The notes under the pieces are model-generated. The model saw only the letters and a list, made by a program, of their open reading frames with translations, did not search any database and was not told where the DNA came from. Of a stretch of DNA of 64,000 bases, positions 1 through 9,750 are shown piece after piece. How positions within the stretch are numbered: the stretch's first letter is position 1; each line of letters begins with the position of its first letter. Source of the stretch: Saturnia japonica (lineage: Eukaryota; Arthropoda; Insecta; Lepidoptera; Saturniidae); contig CM065334.1 of the NCBI GenBank assembly GCA_033032175.1, positions 6,755,705 through 6,819,704 on the forward strand. Direction: 5' to 3'. Both the position numbers and the translations under genes were made by a program.

Positions 1-458
1 CTGAGGAGTCTCGCGCGTTACATGATCTATGCTCTAAATATTGCAATCTCTTTTACCTTGATGGTGATCCTTTAACTTGTACCGAAACTGTAGAACATGA
101 GATTAAAACCGCAAGCTTTCAACCAATTCATGCAAAAACATATCGATATCCTGAGATCCATAAAGATGAAGTTAATAAACAAATCTCGAAAATGTTAGAT
201 CAGAAAATTATTAAGCCTTCTAATTCTCCTTGGTCATCTCCTATTTGGGTTGTCCCGAAAAAACAAGACACTTCAGGTCAAAATAAATGGCGCATATTGT
301 GGACTATAGAAAAATTTAATGATATTACAATAGGTGATGCATACCCTATAGCTAATATTACTGATATCCTTGATCAACTAAGACACAGTAAATACTTTAC
401 CACCCTTGATTTAGCTTCAGGGTTCCATCAGATCAAAATGAATGAGATTGATGGTGCT

Positions 459-730
459 TTAGCGGAGGTGAGGAACAGAGAGAGTAAAGTTCCTCATCCG
501 CCATAGAAAAGGGAGGATCCTCCGGCCAGACGGGTGCTATGTCTGGCGGGCAGCTGCCCCGACTGTTGTAGTCGGGTTATTGTATATATACTCAACGACA
601 GAGTGAATTTCTATAGCACAATGTGGGATAGTAGGATGCGTCCTATGTGGCTCGATAGATGTCACTATGTGTCGCTACGTAGTTGTGTCGATGCGTTGAT
701 GCGTCAGTTGTGGCGAGAGATGTCGCTACA
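459..730. mobile_element. 272-bp insert in gypsy RT, 5-bp TSD
   Basis: The insert interrupts the RT reading frame between the FHQIKM block and the MPFGLKN block. It is flanked by direct GTGCT repeats (454-458 and 731-735). The insert holds an imperfect hairpin near its left end (GGTGAGGAAC at about 467 against GTTCCTCATC at about 488), the palindrome GGAGGATCCTCC, and a TATATATA box near 582. A 5-bp duplication, a small size and an internal TATA box would suit a solo LTR, but the ends are not canonical TG...CA; a MITE is the alternative. I do not recognise the family. Confidence 0.6.
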
Positions 731-2742
731 GTGCTAAAACAGCTTTCTCTGTTCCTAATGGTCATTTTGAATATAAAAGAATGCCATTTGGTCTGAAAAA
801 TGTACCTGCTACGTTCAAAGGTTGATGAATACAGTCCTTTCCGGTCTTCAAGGTTTACATTGTTTTATTAATATTGATGATGTCATAATTTATAGTCATG
901 ATTTGTCCTCGCATATAGAAAAACTCGAGCTTGTATTCCAAGCAACCAGAAAATATCATCTGAAATTACAGCATGATAAATGCCAGTTTCTTCGTTGCGA
1001 AGTCTCTTATCTCGGGCACATTATTACCGAAAAAGGTGTTTCCTCAAATCCAGATAAAGTGAAGGCGGTTGTGTCTTATCCTATCCTTAAAAACCCTAAA
1101 CATATCAAATTTTTCCTAGGCCTCATTGGCTACTATCGAAAGTTTATTAAAGACTTTTCTAAGAATACTGAGCCTCTTACACCTCTACTTAAGAAATGCA
1201 GAATTCATCTAGTCTGAGTCTCAGTCTCAATCATTTGAAAACCTAAAATCCTTATTAACTAATGCTCCTATTCTCCAATATCCCGATTTCTCGAAAGAAT
1301 TTGTTCTTACCACTGATGCATCAAATTAAGCTCTAGGGGCAGTACTATCACAACGACAAGTATGTAAAGACTTTCTCGTTGCTTACGCCTCTCGTACTTT
1401 AAACAGTGCTGAGAGAAATTATAGTAGAACTGAGAAGGAACTCTTAGGTATCATCTTCGGTGTTAAAACTTTTAGACCCTAAATGTAAGGTAGGAAGTTT
1501 AAAATATTCTCTGACCACCGTCCTCTTGTTTGGTTATTTAATTGTAAAGATCCTAGTAGTAAACTTGTTCGATGGAGATTAAAACTTAAGGAATTCGACT
1601 ACGAAATAATTTACAAACCGGGAAAAATTAACTCTAACGCCGATGCCTATTTTCGTCCTCCCATTAACGCTATTGACGACACTAATATCGACCCGACCTG
1701 CAATCTGGCATACGACTCATTTCTTAAATCCCGTTCTAGTCTAGTAAATAAATTTTGATACCCAATTAGTAGAATACAACCAAAGTCATTTAAAAACTTC
1801 CTACTTAGCAATTGCTTATCCAACTTCCATTGACATTGATAGTCCTAACTTTTATTGTGATGATTTGTTAGCTAATAAAAAAGATTTTATAATGACAATA
1901 AAGGAACTACATCGCATAAAAATTACTACGCTCAGCAATAAGACTTTTTTCCATTTATTTACTAAGGTCCATCATTATGAATCTTCGTCTTTCAAAGATG
2001 TATTTTCAATCTTACAAGAGTTACGAAAACAACCTGTTATCTTTTATCCAAATATCAAAGAAATTGCAATATCTGACTTTTCTAACCCATTTGACAAACT
2101 CAAATTTCTACTTATTTATAAAATGATGGCTTATCTATTTAATAGAATTCAAATTAAAATCAACATATATCATAACAAAATCCTATATCCACTTCCAAGT
2201 TAAATTCCTATTATTCTCAAGGATCATCATGACTCTCCCATAGGTGGTCATGTTGGCGCTGCCCGTATGTATAACAAACTAAAATAATTATTCTATTTGA
2301 AAAGCATGAGATCTGAAATCGAATCCTATGTCGAACATTGTCTTCATTGTCAAAAAAATAAGGCAATAAGAAACACGAATAAAGCTCATATGGAAATAAC
2401 TTCTACGTCTTATGAACATCTTCAGCGTATAGCTACCGATATCGTCGGTCCTCTACCTGAATTAGGCACACAACATTTTAAATATATTGTAACTTTTCAA
2501 GATGATCTCACGAAGTATTCTATGGATATCCTATTACGCATTCTACAGCTGAAAAAGCGTCCGAATGCCTCATAAAATTTATGACACATTTCGGCATACC
2601 AAAATCCCTTGTTTCCGATAAAAGCGTCCACTTCATAGCAGAAGTCTATACACAAATAACTAATCTATTCAAAATTAAACATATATTCTCATCTCCGTAT
2701 CATCACCAAAAGAATGGTGCCCTTGAAAGAAGCCATTCTACT

Positions 2743-2826
2743 TTTTTCTTTTTTTTAGATCTGACTTCACTGTTCGCCTTAGGGGCCCTGAAGCCGCTGT
2801 GGCTTTTACAGCTTCACCGAACTTGG
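2743..2826 (-). mobile_element. Short 5'-truncated retroposon, family S copy 1
   Basis: This is an 84-bp insert in the integrase frame, flanked by AGCCATTCTACT (2731-2742) and AGCCATCCTACT (2827-2838), a 12-bp target duplication with one mismatch. The T-rich left edge is a poly(A) tail on the minus strand. The core carries GGGGCCCTGAAGCCGCTG. Insert plus duplication is 96 bp, so the integrase frame stays open through it. Poly(A) and a long variable TSD are what target-primed reverse transcription leaves. Related copies lie near 24178, 35273, 41783 and 57264. Confidence 0.75.
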
Positions 2827-3254
2827 AGCCATCCTACTCTCAAAGAGTATCTTAAATAATATGTCAACGAAAATCAGAATAATTGGCATAAATATCTTCC
2901 TACGGCTCTCAACCACACAACTAACTTTACTCCTAACGAACTATTATTTGGTTGTAAACCACATATTCCAAGTTCAATTTATGATGTCCATCCCGACGTC
3001 ACATATACTGATTACATTAAGACACTGAAACACAAATTTAATCTTACTCGTAATCTAGCTCGCGAAAACATTCTCAGAAGTAAAGAAAGGTCGAAAATTT
3101 ATTACTATAAAAGGTCCCGAGATATTACGTACAATGTTGGAGAAATGGTCTATGTAAAATGCCATTACAGACTGCGCAAAGCATTGTCGCCAGTTTGTAA
3201 AAGCCCTTATAAATTCATACAACTTCATAATAACCACAATGTCACAATTCTCAT

Positions 3255-3381
3255 TTGATGAAATTAAACTTGCTCATAATTCTCTCCCAGGGCCTTCTCG
3301 CCAGCATTAATAATGAGATTCTAACCTTTGACAAAACAATAACACCTTCAATTGTAAACAGTCATGGTCTTTACTTAAATG
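3255..3381 (+). pseudogene. Hydrophobic-start frame after gypsy pol
   Basis: A frame opens at ATG 3255, overlapping the end of the pol pseudogene, and begins with a run of hydrophobic residues (LLIILSQGLLA) like a signal peptide. In errantivirus-type gypsy elements env starts at this place. The frame runs into the copia LTR at 3382, and beyond the copia element no frame of envelope length remains. It may be a remnant of an envelope gene or chance. Confidence 0.3.
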
Positions 3382-3580
3382 TGTTGAGTAGATACTCTTT
3401 TATAATAAATTTGTATCTTCCATATTTTAAATTTGGTATGTGTCATACAGTTGTCTTTTGTTGTGTAAAGATCTTTGCTACCATATATATATGTTTTTTC
3501 CTGTTCTTTACTTTTATATGCTGGTTTTATTTATTACTACAAATAACTTCCACTGCGCTACCGGCTCATAATCTGCTACA
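3382..3580 (+). repeat. copia 5' LTR
   Basis: This 199-bp repeat begins TGTTGAGTAG and ends CTGCTACA, and matches 7493-7697 apart from the AT-dinucleotide length. The AT run and the TTCTTTACTTTTATATG stretch lie where a promoter and poly(A) region would be expected, but no single box can be assigned. Confidence 0.93.
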
Positions 3581-3582
3581 AT

Positions 3583-3596
3583 GGTTATGGGCCCAG
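3583..3596 (+). other. Primer-binding site, internal initiator-tRNA-Met type
   Basis: GGTTATGGGCCCAG follows the 5' LTR by two bases. It is complementary to the anticodon-stem region (CTGGGCCCATAACC) of initiator tRNA-Met rather than to a tRNA 3' end. Drosophila copia is known to use this half-tRNA priming, which supports the copia assignment independently of the proteins. Confidence 0.8.
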
Positions 3597-3717
3597 TTGC
3601 CGATAAATAGTATATAAATAAAATCGGTGGATAACGAAAAAAGAGTTATCATATGTGATCGTCGAATAAAAGTGCAAAGAGATCAATTGTAAGTGGAGCA
3701 GCGAAAAGGGCGGCACC

Positions 3718-4194
3718 ATGACTACAATGAGGATCGAGGTTCTTGGTAGGAATAACTATGATTCCTGGAAGGTACACGCACAGGCGATTTTAATAAAGAA
3801 CGATTTATGGGAATACGTAGATGGTAGTAAACCAAAGCCAGTCGAATTACCAAAGGCGGCTTTATGGGAGTCACAAGACTCAAAAGCGAAGGCAGAGCTA
3901 ATTTTAGCGATGAGCCCGAGCGAGTTACGTCATATAAGAGAGTGTAAGACATCAAACGATGTTTGGTTGAAACTTGAGTCGGTATATGCTTCGAAAGGAC
4001 CAGCTAGGAAGGCTAGCTTACTGAAGCAGCTCATATTATGTAAAATGAGCGAAGGTGATGATATTCACGAACACTTGGCCAAGTTCTTTGACGCTAAATG
4101 CCAGTTACACGAGATGGGCGTAGAAATTCACAATGATTTAGCATCGATAATGCTATTGTTTAGCTTGCCATCAAGTTTCGAGAATTTCAGGTGA
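3718..4194 (+). pseudogene. copia gag, truncated
   Basis: The 158-residue frame begins MTTMRIEVLGRNNYDSWK, with the NYxxWK start and the LWEYVDG block of copia gag proteins, and continues through the LYSKxR-like region to LPSSFENFR. It then stops at 4192-4194. The CCHC zinc knuckle that should follow is absent. The next recognisable sequence, eight codons on in another frame, is the protease active-site block. A deletion with frame change near 4190 is the simplest reading. Without the knuckle, packaging and separation from pol would fail. Confidence 0.8.
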
Positions 4195-4195
4195 T

Positions 4196-7123
4196 TGTCA
4201 CTTTGGAAACTGCGAGAATGGAAACTGGATTATCGATAGCGGTTGTACGAGTCATTTATGTAACGATAAAACCTATTTTGGAAAAACTTTACAGCCTTCT
4301 GACGGTAAAGTGACTCTGGCTACTAATCAGAGTGCTCTAGTACAAGGTAAAGGTACAGTAAGATTGTCTGCATATAATACTAACTTCAAAAGTGTAGTTG
4401 AACTACCTAACACGTTATATGTTCCTGATTTGCGAACTAACTTGATTTCAGTTGCAAAAATTACCGATAAGGGGTTTCATGTTACGTTTAGGGATGATAG
4501 GGCTGTAGTGACTGATACTGATGGTAATGTGAAGTTAATTGCATTTCGAAAAGATAATCTTTATTATGTAAAGGATCAGTGTGCTCAAGCTTCATCGGTT
4601 TCTAATGAAAGCGATATTTTAAAATGGCATGAGCGTTTGGGTCACTTATTTGCAAATGATCTAACAAAACTCTTAGACCATTGCAATTTACGTGTCGGAA
4701 CTAATACGAGTACCGTCAATAGGTTGTGTAATTGCGAAATATGCATACGTGGTAAAATGAGTTCTCTTCCTTTTTCTTACTCGAGCGGACCGTGTAATGA
4801 AAAACTAAAAATAGTTTATTCCGATGTATGTGGTCCTATGAAAAATGCAGCCTTAGGAGGCACGAAATATTTTGTGACGTTTATCGACGATTCTACGAGA
4901 TGGTGCGAGGTATATTTATTAAGTAAGAAGAGTTCGGTTTTTACTGTGTTTAAAATATACAAGCAATATGTAGAAAATATGACTGGCAAGAAAATAAAAT
5001 ACTTACAAACTGATAATGGCGGTGAGTATTGTAATAAAGAGTTTGATGACTTCTTGAGTAAAGAAGGAATTTCTAGAAGAAAAACGATTCCTCATACTCC
5101 ACAGCAAAACGGTGTAGCTGAGAGGATGAATAGAACACTGGTTGAGATGGCAAGATGCATGTTGTTATCATCTAAACTTTCAGGCGGGTTTTGGGCGGAT
5201 GCTGTAGTGACGGCATGTCATGTTAGAAATAGGTGCCCATCTACCGCGATTAATGGCGAAATACCATATGAGAAATTCTTTGATAGACGTGTAAATATAA
5301 ATTATTTAAGACCTTTTGGAAATATTTTTTTTATTTTAGATAAGGATATAAATAAGGATAAATTTACAGCTCGTAGTATAGAAGGAATTTTTGTCGGATA
5401 TCCTAGAGACCAAAAAGGATATAGAGTATGGTTGCCGAATTATCGTAAACTGATTGATGCAAGAGATGTAAGGTTTTTAGACGTGAACACATCTGAAAAC
5501 GAGAACAACATAGACCCACTACAGGTTGTGACTGAATCACAAGAAGAGAGGCCAGTCAAGTATGTGGACTTAGAAATTAAACCATCGACTTCAAAGACTC
5601 ATATTGAAGGGTCAGCTCAACATGAGCCTCTTTTGAGTGATAGTACTGTCCTAGAAGAAGTATGAGAAGAAGAAGTTCGAAGAGGTCCAGGCAGACCTAG
5701 AATTCAAAGAGGCCAAGTAGGTAGGCCGAAGAAGGTGTACCGAACTGTCAGTGCAACGAGAAGGGAACGAGAGCAAGGCGAAGATGAGTGGAGTGAAGTA
5801 GGTGGTAATAATGCCAGCAATTAAGAAACAGCTGTAAGTTTAGATGAATTTACTGATTGTGAAGATTTCGTGGGCAATGCAATGGAAATTTCGTTAAAAG
5901 AGGCGTTATCGAGTAGTGAAGAAAAGCTTTGGAAAAAAGCGATTACTTCAGAGATAAGAAGTCTCGTTAAAAACCGCACGTGGGAAATTGTCAAGAAGCC
6001 CTCAAATCGTGATGTAGTAGGATGTCGATTCGTTCTAACTACAAAGATAAATGTGGACAAATCTGAAAAGAAAAAAGCCAGATTGGTTGCCAAAGGTTAC
6101 AGTCAGCGGTACGGTATTGATTATCGTGATACTTTTGCGCCAGTGATGAGGCTTGATACTGTCAGATTGTTATCCGCTTTAGCTGTTGAGTTAGATATGG
6201 AAACACATCAGATAGATATCAACACAGCCTATCTGAATGGATATCTAGACGAAGAGGTATACATGAAAATACCGGAGTTTTTAAAAGACAGTCTCGTTAA
6301 ATTGTTACAAACGGAAGATTTTTTAGTCAAGAAACAGGCGCAGCAAATGTTAGCGGACATACGAGCGGGTGGCAATGTTTGCCGTTTACGCAAGTCTTTG
6401 TATGGCTTAAAGCAATCTGGACGCCAGTGGAACATAAGACTTGACGAAAAATTGAAGAATATGAACTTTAAGCAGTCATTAAATGAGCCGTGTTTGTATT
6501 TTAAAGAGGTTGACGACTGCGGATCAAAACTCTTTGTCTGTGTATATACGGACGATATTTTGATTGCAAGTCAGAAAAAAGATTGTATTCTGGATTTGAA
6601 AAAGGAATTAGGAAAAGAGTTCGAATTGAAAGACTTTGGAATTGCAAAGTTTATATTGGGAATAGATATTGATAGAAGTGACAACGTCATAAAGTTGACA
6701 CAATCTCAATACATAAATAAAATAGTACAACGTTTTGGACTCCAAGATTGTAAGGATACAAATGCCACACCAATGGAGGTTAATTTAAAACTACAGAATA
6801 TTGATACTGATAGTGGTTCTATTTTTCCGTATAGGGAGTTAATAGGATGTTTGATATATTTATCCGTAGGTACCAGGCCAGATATTGCAAATGCAGTGGC
6901 AAAAATGGGTCAGTTTGTCGATAAAGCAGATAAAAATTGTTGGAAAGCGGCAATGAGGATCCTGCGTTACTTAAAAAGGACGCGTGATTATGGTCTTGTT
7001 TATAAGAAAACTGTTAAGTCTATTAAGGGATATTCTGATAGTGATTGGGGCAATTGTATTATAGATAGACGTAGTTATTCAGGTTATGTTTTTACCTTAG
7101 CTGGTGCAGCAATATCCTGCTGA
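4196..7123 (+). pseudogene. copia pol: protease, integrase, RT; two in-frame stops
   Basis: One frame carries the protease motif WIIDSGCTSH (4226), the pre-integrase HxxxxH/CxxC region (ERLGHL near 4630, CNCEIC near 4728), and integrase acidic blocks SDVCGP (near 4820), QTDNGGEY (near 5008) and NGVAERMNR (near 5110). RT follows, with INTAYLNG (near 6218), LYGLKQSGRQW (near 6400) and YTDDILIA (near 6544). TGA at 5663-5665 and TAA at 5822-5824 interrupt the linker between integrase and RT; the frame is otherwise open. It ends early in RNase H at 7123. The catalytic boxes are intact, so the decay is by stops and end deletions rather than by age. Confidence 0.85.
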
Positions 7124-7440
7124 AATCGGGTTAGCGACTGTGAGCAGGGTACAATTACATGCGGACAATCAGGGAGCAATAGCGTTATCGAAAGATCCCG
7201 TATTCCATTCCCGCAGTAAGCACATTAGTACTTATCAAGTATCATTTCTTGAGAGATACGTTAAAAACTAACAAAGATATTGTGGTGAAATATATTCCAA
7301 CAGAACTGATGCTTGGTGATATATTAACGAAACCACTGCCTAAGCAGAAAAATTATTTTTGTATGGAAGGTTTAGGCGTTACTAAGTTTCTTAAATTTTT
7401 AATGTGCTGTTATGTTTATATAACTTGTTTGTTTCTCTAA
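7124..7440 (+). pseudogene. copia RNase H tail after deletion
   Basis: After the stop at 7121-7123 the RNase H block with the TEAEY glutamate expected in copia is missing. The sequence resumes in other frames with HADNQGAIALSKDP (near 7158) and the KYIPTELMLGDILTKPLP end (from about 7291), closing at 7440. A deletion of roughly 100 bp plus a second frame change near 7225 explains this. Confidence 0.75.
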
Positions 7441-7481
7441 GTATATAGTAGATAGTTATACTATGTTTTGGAAGGTACAAT

Positions 7482-7492
7482 TTAAGGGAGCG
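7482..7492 (+). other. copia polypurine tract
   Basis: TTAAGGGAGCG lies directly against the 3' LTR start. Its purine core AAGGGAG is the expected plus-strand primer. Confidence 0.7.
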
Positions 7493-7697
7493 TGTTGAGT
7501 AGATACTCTTTTATAATAAATTTGTATCTTCCATATTTTAAATTTGGTATGTGTCATACAGTTGTCTTTTGTTGTGTAAAGATCTTTGCTACCATATATA
7601 TATATATATGTTTTTTCCTGTTCTTTACTTTTATATGCTGGTTTTATTTATTACTACAAATAACTTCCACTGCGCTACCGGCTCATAATCTGCTACA
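7493..7697 (+). repeat. copia 3' LTR
   Basis: This 205-bp copy of the 5' LTR differs by three extra AT units at about 7594-7609. I saw no substitution on reading both by eye. It is followed by the AAATG target duplicate. Confidence 0.93.
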
Positions 7698-7702
7698 AAA
7701 TG

Positions 7703-9107
7703 CTCTCTTATTCCTTATATCCTTCAACTCTCACTCCAAATCAACCTTTGTATGAACTATTTTCAAACCCTAATAATACAAATCATAAATTCCCTATTTC
7801 TATCTCAACACATAGTATACATATTTTTGATATATAGGTAACTAATGTCGCATCATTTGCAACTGACGGTAAATTAATTTTGTTAATAAAATTTCTTTAT
7901 TTTTGTTAACTGAATAAAATTGTTCCATTTTTACACTTTGCCAACATCTCACGACGAAATCAAACCTCTTTTGCATTGATACTTGTATCAAGTTTAAAGC
8001 AATAACGAAATATAAAATGACGTATTCAGTGTTTGATAATTGAAATGAGTGTAAAGTTGTTTTAGGTAGTTACTATTTGTGTAAGCTAAACAATATTTAT
8101 TCTAGTATTACTAATCCCATTTGCGAAGTATCTGTTTTAACTTAACATATTCATGTAATTCCTAGTTCTTGTAATTATAAATTAATTTTAGGTAGTAATG
8201 ATGTGTAAAGGTATATATTGTTACAATTAATTCCATGAAACGAATTCGAGATTCTTAAATATATATTATATTTAAATATATCGAATTTTATTTATCATGA
8301 TGAATGCTACTCAAAGCAAAATATAATAAAAGTATTTCGTATTTAACGCAAATAAAAATATAAACCTCAACTCTCTACAATATGTTTCTCATAAATTAGA
8401 CCAAATACTAAGTATATTGAAAAAATACAGAACCAACCATACCACATCACATATATGGTTATTATTATTATATTATTATCGGAGGCCTTCTTTCAATTTC
8501 TGTATTCTCATTCGTATCTTATAAAATATATCACTGTTTTTGTAATAAAAGTTAAGGTTAATTATTGTGTTAAAAAGTTCCCGTAACCATATCAAAGGTG
8601 GATGTAGTATAAAGATGTCATATCGAAATGTTTCCCGAAGAATCATCTTTTAGCCCTAAACCTTTGAGTTCAATTTAATATTGAAATTGTATTATATTAC
8701 CGTATCTTAACGTCTATTATACTAAATGTAGATACTTAATTATGATTGATGTTACACTAAAAATCTAATTCTTAATTTTAAACATTTACTATGTTCTATA
8801 CCTAATTCATTTAGTTCTAGTTCTAATTGTAAACCCTACATTTTACTGTTTTATTTCTATTTTATTGATTTTATTAAATAGTAAACTACGTCTATATCAT
8901 GTATGTAAACATAATTCTCGACCTAAGTAATTAATATTTTAATGTTCATTATTTGGATTGTTAGGTAATGTGTGTTTTCTATTTCTCTTATGTTCCGTTT
9001 CCTGCACCTAACGATATTATTTTCTCTTTTCACTAAACTAGAATATTTGTCCAGATCAAGTTTTCTACTCTCATTTTCCTGGAATGTTTAGTTTTAAAGG
9101 GGAGAAG
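7703..9107 (+). other. gypsy region downstream of copia insertion, no gene
   Basis: This is AT-rich sequence with stops in all frames, lying between the copia element and the presumed gypsy 3' LTR. An envelope gene would sit here in an errantivirus-type element, but I see no coding remnant longer than a few tens of codons. The purine tract AAAGGGGAGAAG closes it. Confidence 0.5.
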
Positions 9108-9500
9108 TGTTACACAATGTTAGGTGTTCAAATATTAAAACTCAATAATTATACTTTAAGCGTATAAGTTACTTATACTGATAACCTTTATCAAGTAACA
9201 CCTAAACTGCGATACAAAGTATAAGTTATTGCCCTTGTTCGTGGTACAGTTAGACGATTTCTGTTATACCAATAGAATGTGTTGATTGATATAGGTACTA
9301 AGTAGATACATTAGGTGCATAAATTATTGCATTTGGCTCTTGTACTATTTTTGAGTTGAAGTCATAAAGTTTGTAATCGTTAAGTCACTTCAGCTTCTTC
9401 CGTTCTTAATCGCTCTCTAGCGACCTTACTACGGACCTGGTCTTAGGCCTGCCGGTCAGCTTGAACGAAAAAAGCTTCTATATGTATTATGCTAGTGCAC
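9108..9500 (+). repeat. Presumed gypsy 3' LTR
   Basis: TGTTACACAATG follows a good polypurine tract. The matching 5' LTR is outside the window, so neither the identity nor the right end can be confirmed. Confidence 0.4.
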
Positions 9501-9750
9501 GTCGCCGCGCACGTGGCCACATGTTTCGGGATATGAATCAGGGTCCACGATAAATCTCTTTAATTTTTTTAATATTCATCATTCATTCATAATCATTTTT
9601 TCATTTGCTAGGCGTCCCGTGGGCGACCAATTTTTTTTGAAATATTTCAATTTTTTTTTTTCATATTCAGTAGACTTGTTTATGCATCTAATGCTATCAA
9701 TGTTTAACATTAACTGTTTGTGAATATAAGTGTTAGTTACAGGTACGAAT

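Larger units (their letters stand above)
1..3258 (+). pseudogene. gypsy pol pseudogene (RT, RNase H, integrase)
   Basis: The RT starts with the WSSPIWVVPKK region (from about 192) and LDLASGFHQIKM (about 406-441). After a 272-bp insert it resumes with the MPFGLKN motif at 780. The usual YxDD catalytic box reads NIDD near 877, so its Tyr is lost. The RNase H part (about 1250-1660) has TDAS, TEKELL and SDHRPLVW blocks but in-frame stops, for example TAA at 1327-1329. The integrase has CLHC zinc-finger cysteines near 2340, a TDIVGPLPE block near 2436 and the final acidic residue in NGALERSH near 2712. A frame change lies near 2540-2580. The end is followed by a basic tail to about 3258. Non-functional. 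Confidence 0.8.
3382..7697 (+). mobile_element. Ty1/copia LTR retrotransposon, recent, internally deleted
   Basis: The element has two LTRs (3382-3580 and 7493-7697), a primer-binding site, gag, pol in copia order (protease, integrase, RT, RNase H) and a polypurine tract. The AAATG duplication (3377-3381 and 7698-7702) marks the target inside the gypsy element. By eye the LTRs differ only in an AT microsatellite, (AT)5 against (AT)8, so the insertion is young. The interior has lost the C-terminal part of gag and part of RNase H, and carries in-frame stops at 5663-5665 and 5822-5824. It cannot move on its own. Confidence 0.92.
1..9500 (+). mobile_element. Decayed Ty3/gypsy LTR retrotransposon, nested
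   Basis: The window opens inside the pol gene of a Ty3/gypsy-type element. Reverse transcriptase, RNase H and integrase follow in the order typical of that group. A purine tract (9096-9107) followed by TGTTACAC at 9108 looks like the polypurine tract and the start of the 3' LTR. The body is split by a copia element at 3382-7697, flanked by the direct repeat AAATG. The 5' LTR, gag and the left boundary lie outside the window, and the right LTR end (about 9500) is a guess. Frameshifts and stops show that the copy is dead. The gypsy assignment is firm from domain order; the clade is not resolved. Confidence 0.8.

Noticed and set aside
3722..3955. Minus-strand frame opposite copia gag
   Set aside because: A shadow of the gag frame with no domain.
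9108..9204. A complete 97-bp LTR (TGTTAC...GTAACA)
   Set aside because: The ends match an inverted repeat, but the length is too short for a gypsy LTR and no second copy is in the window.
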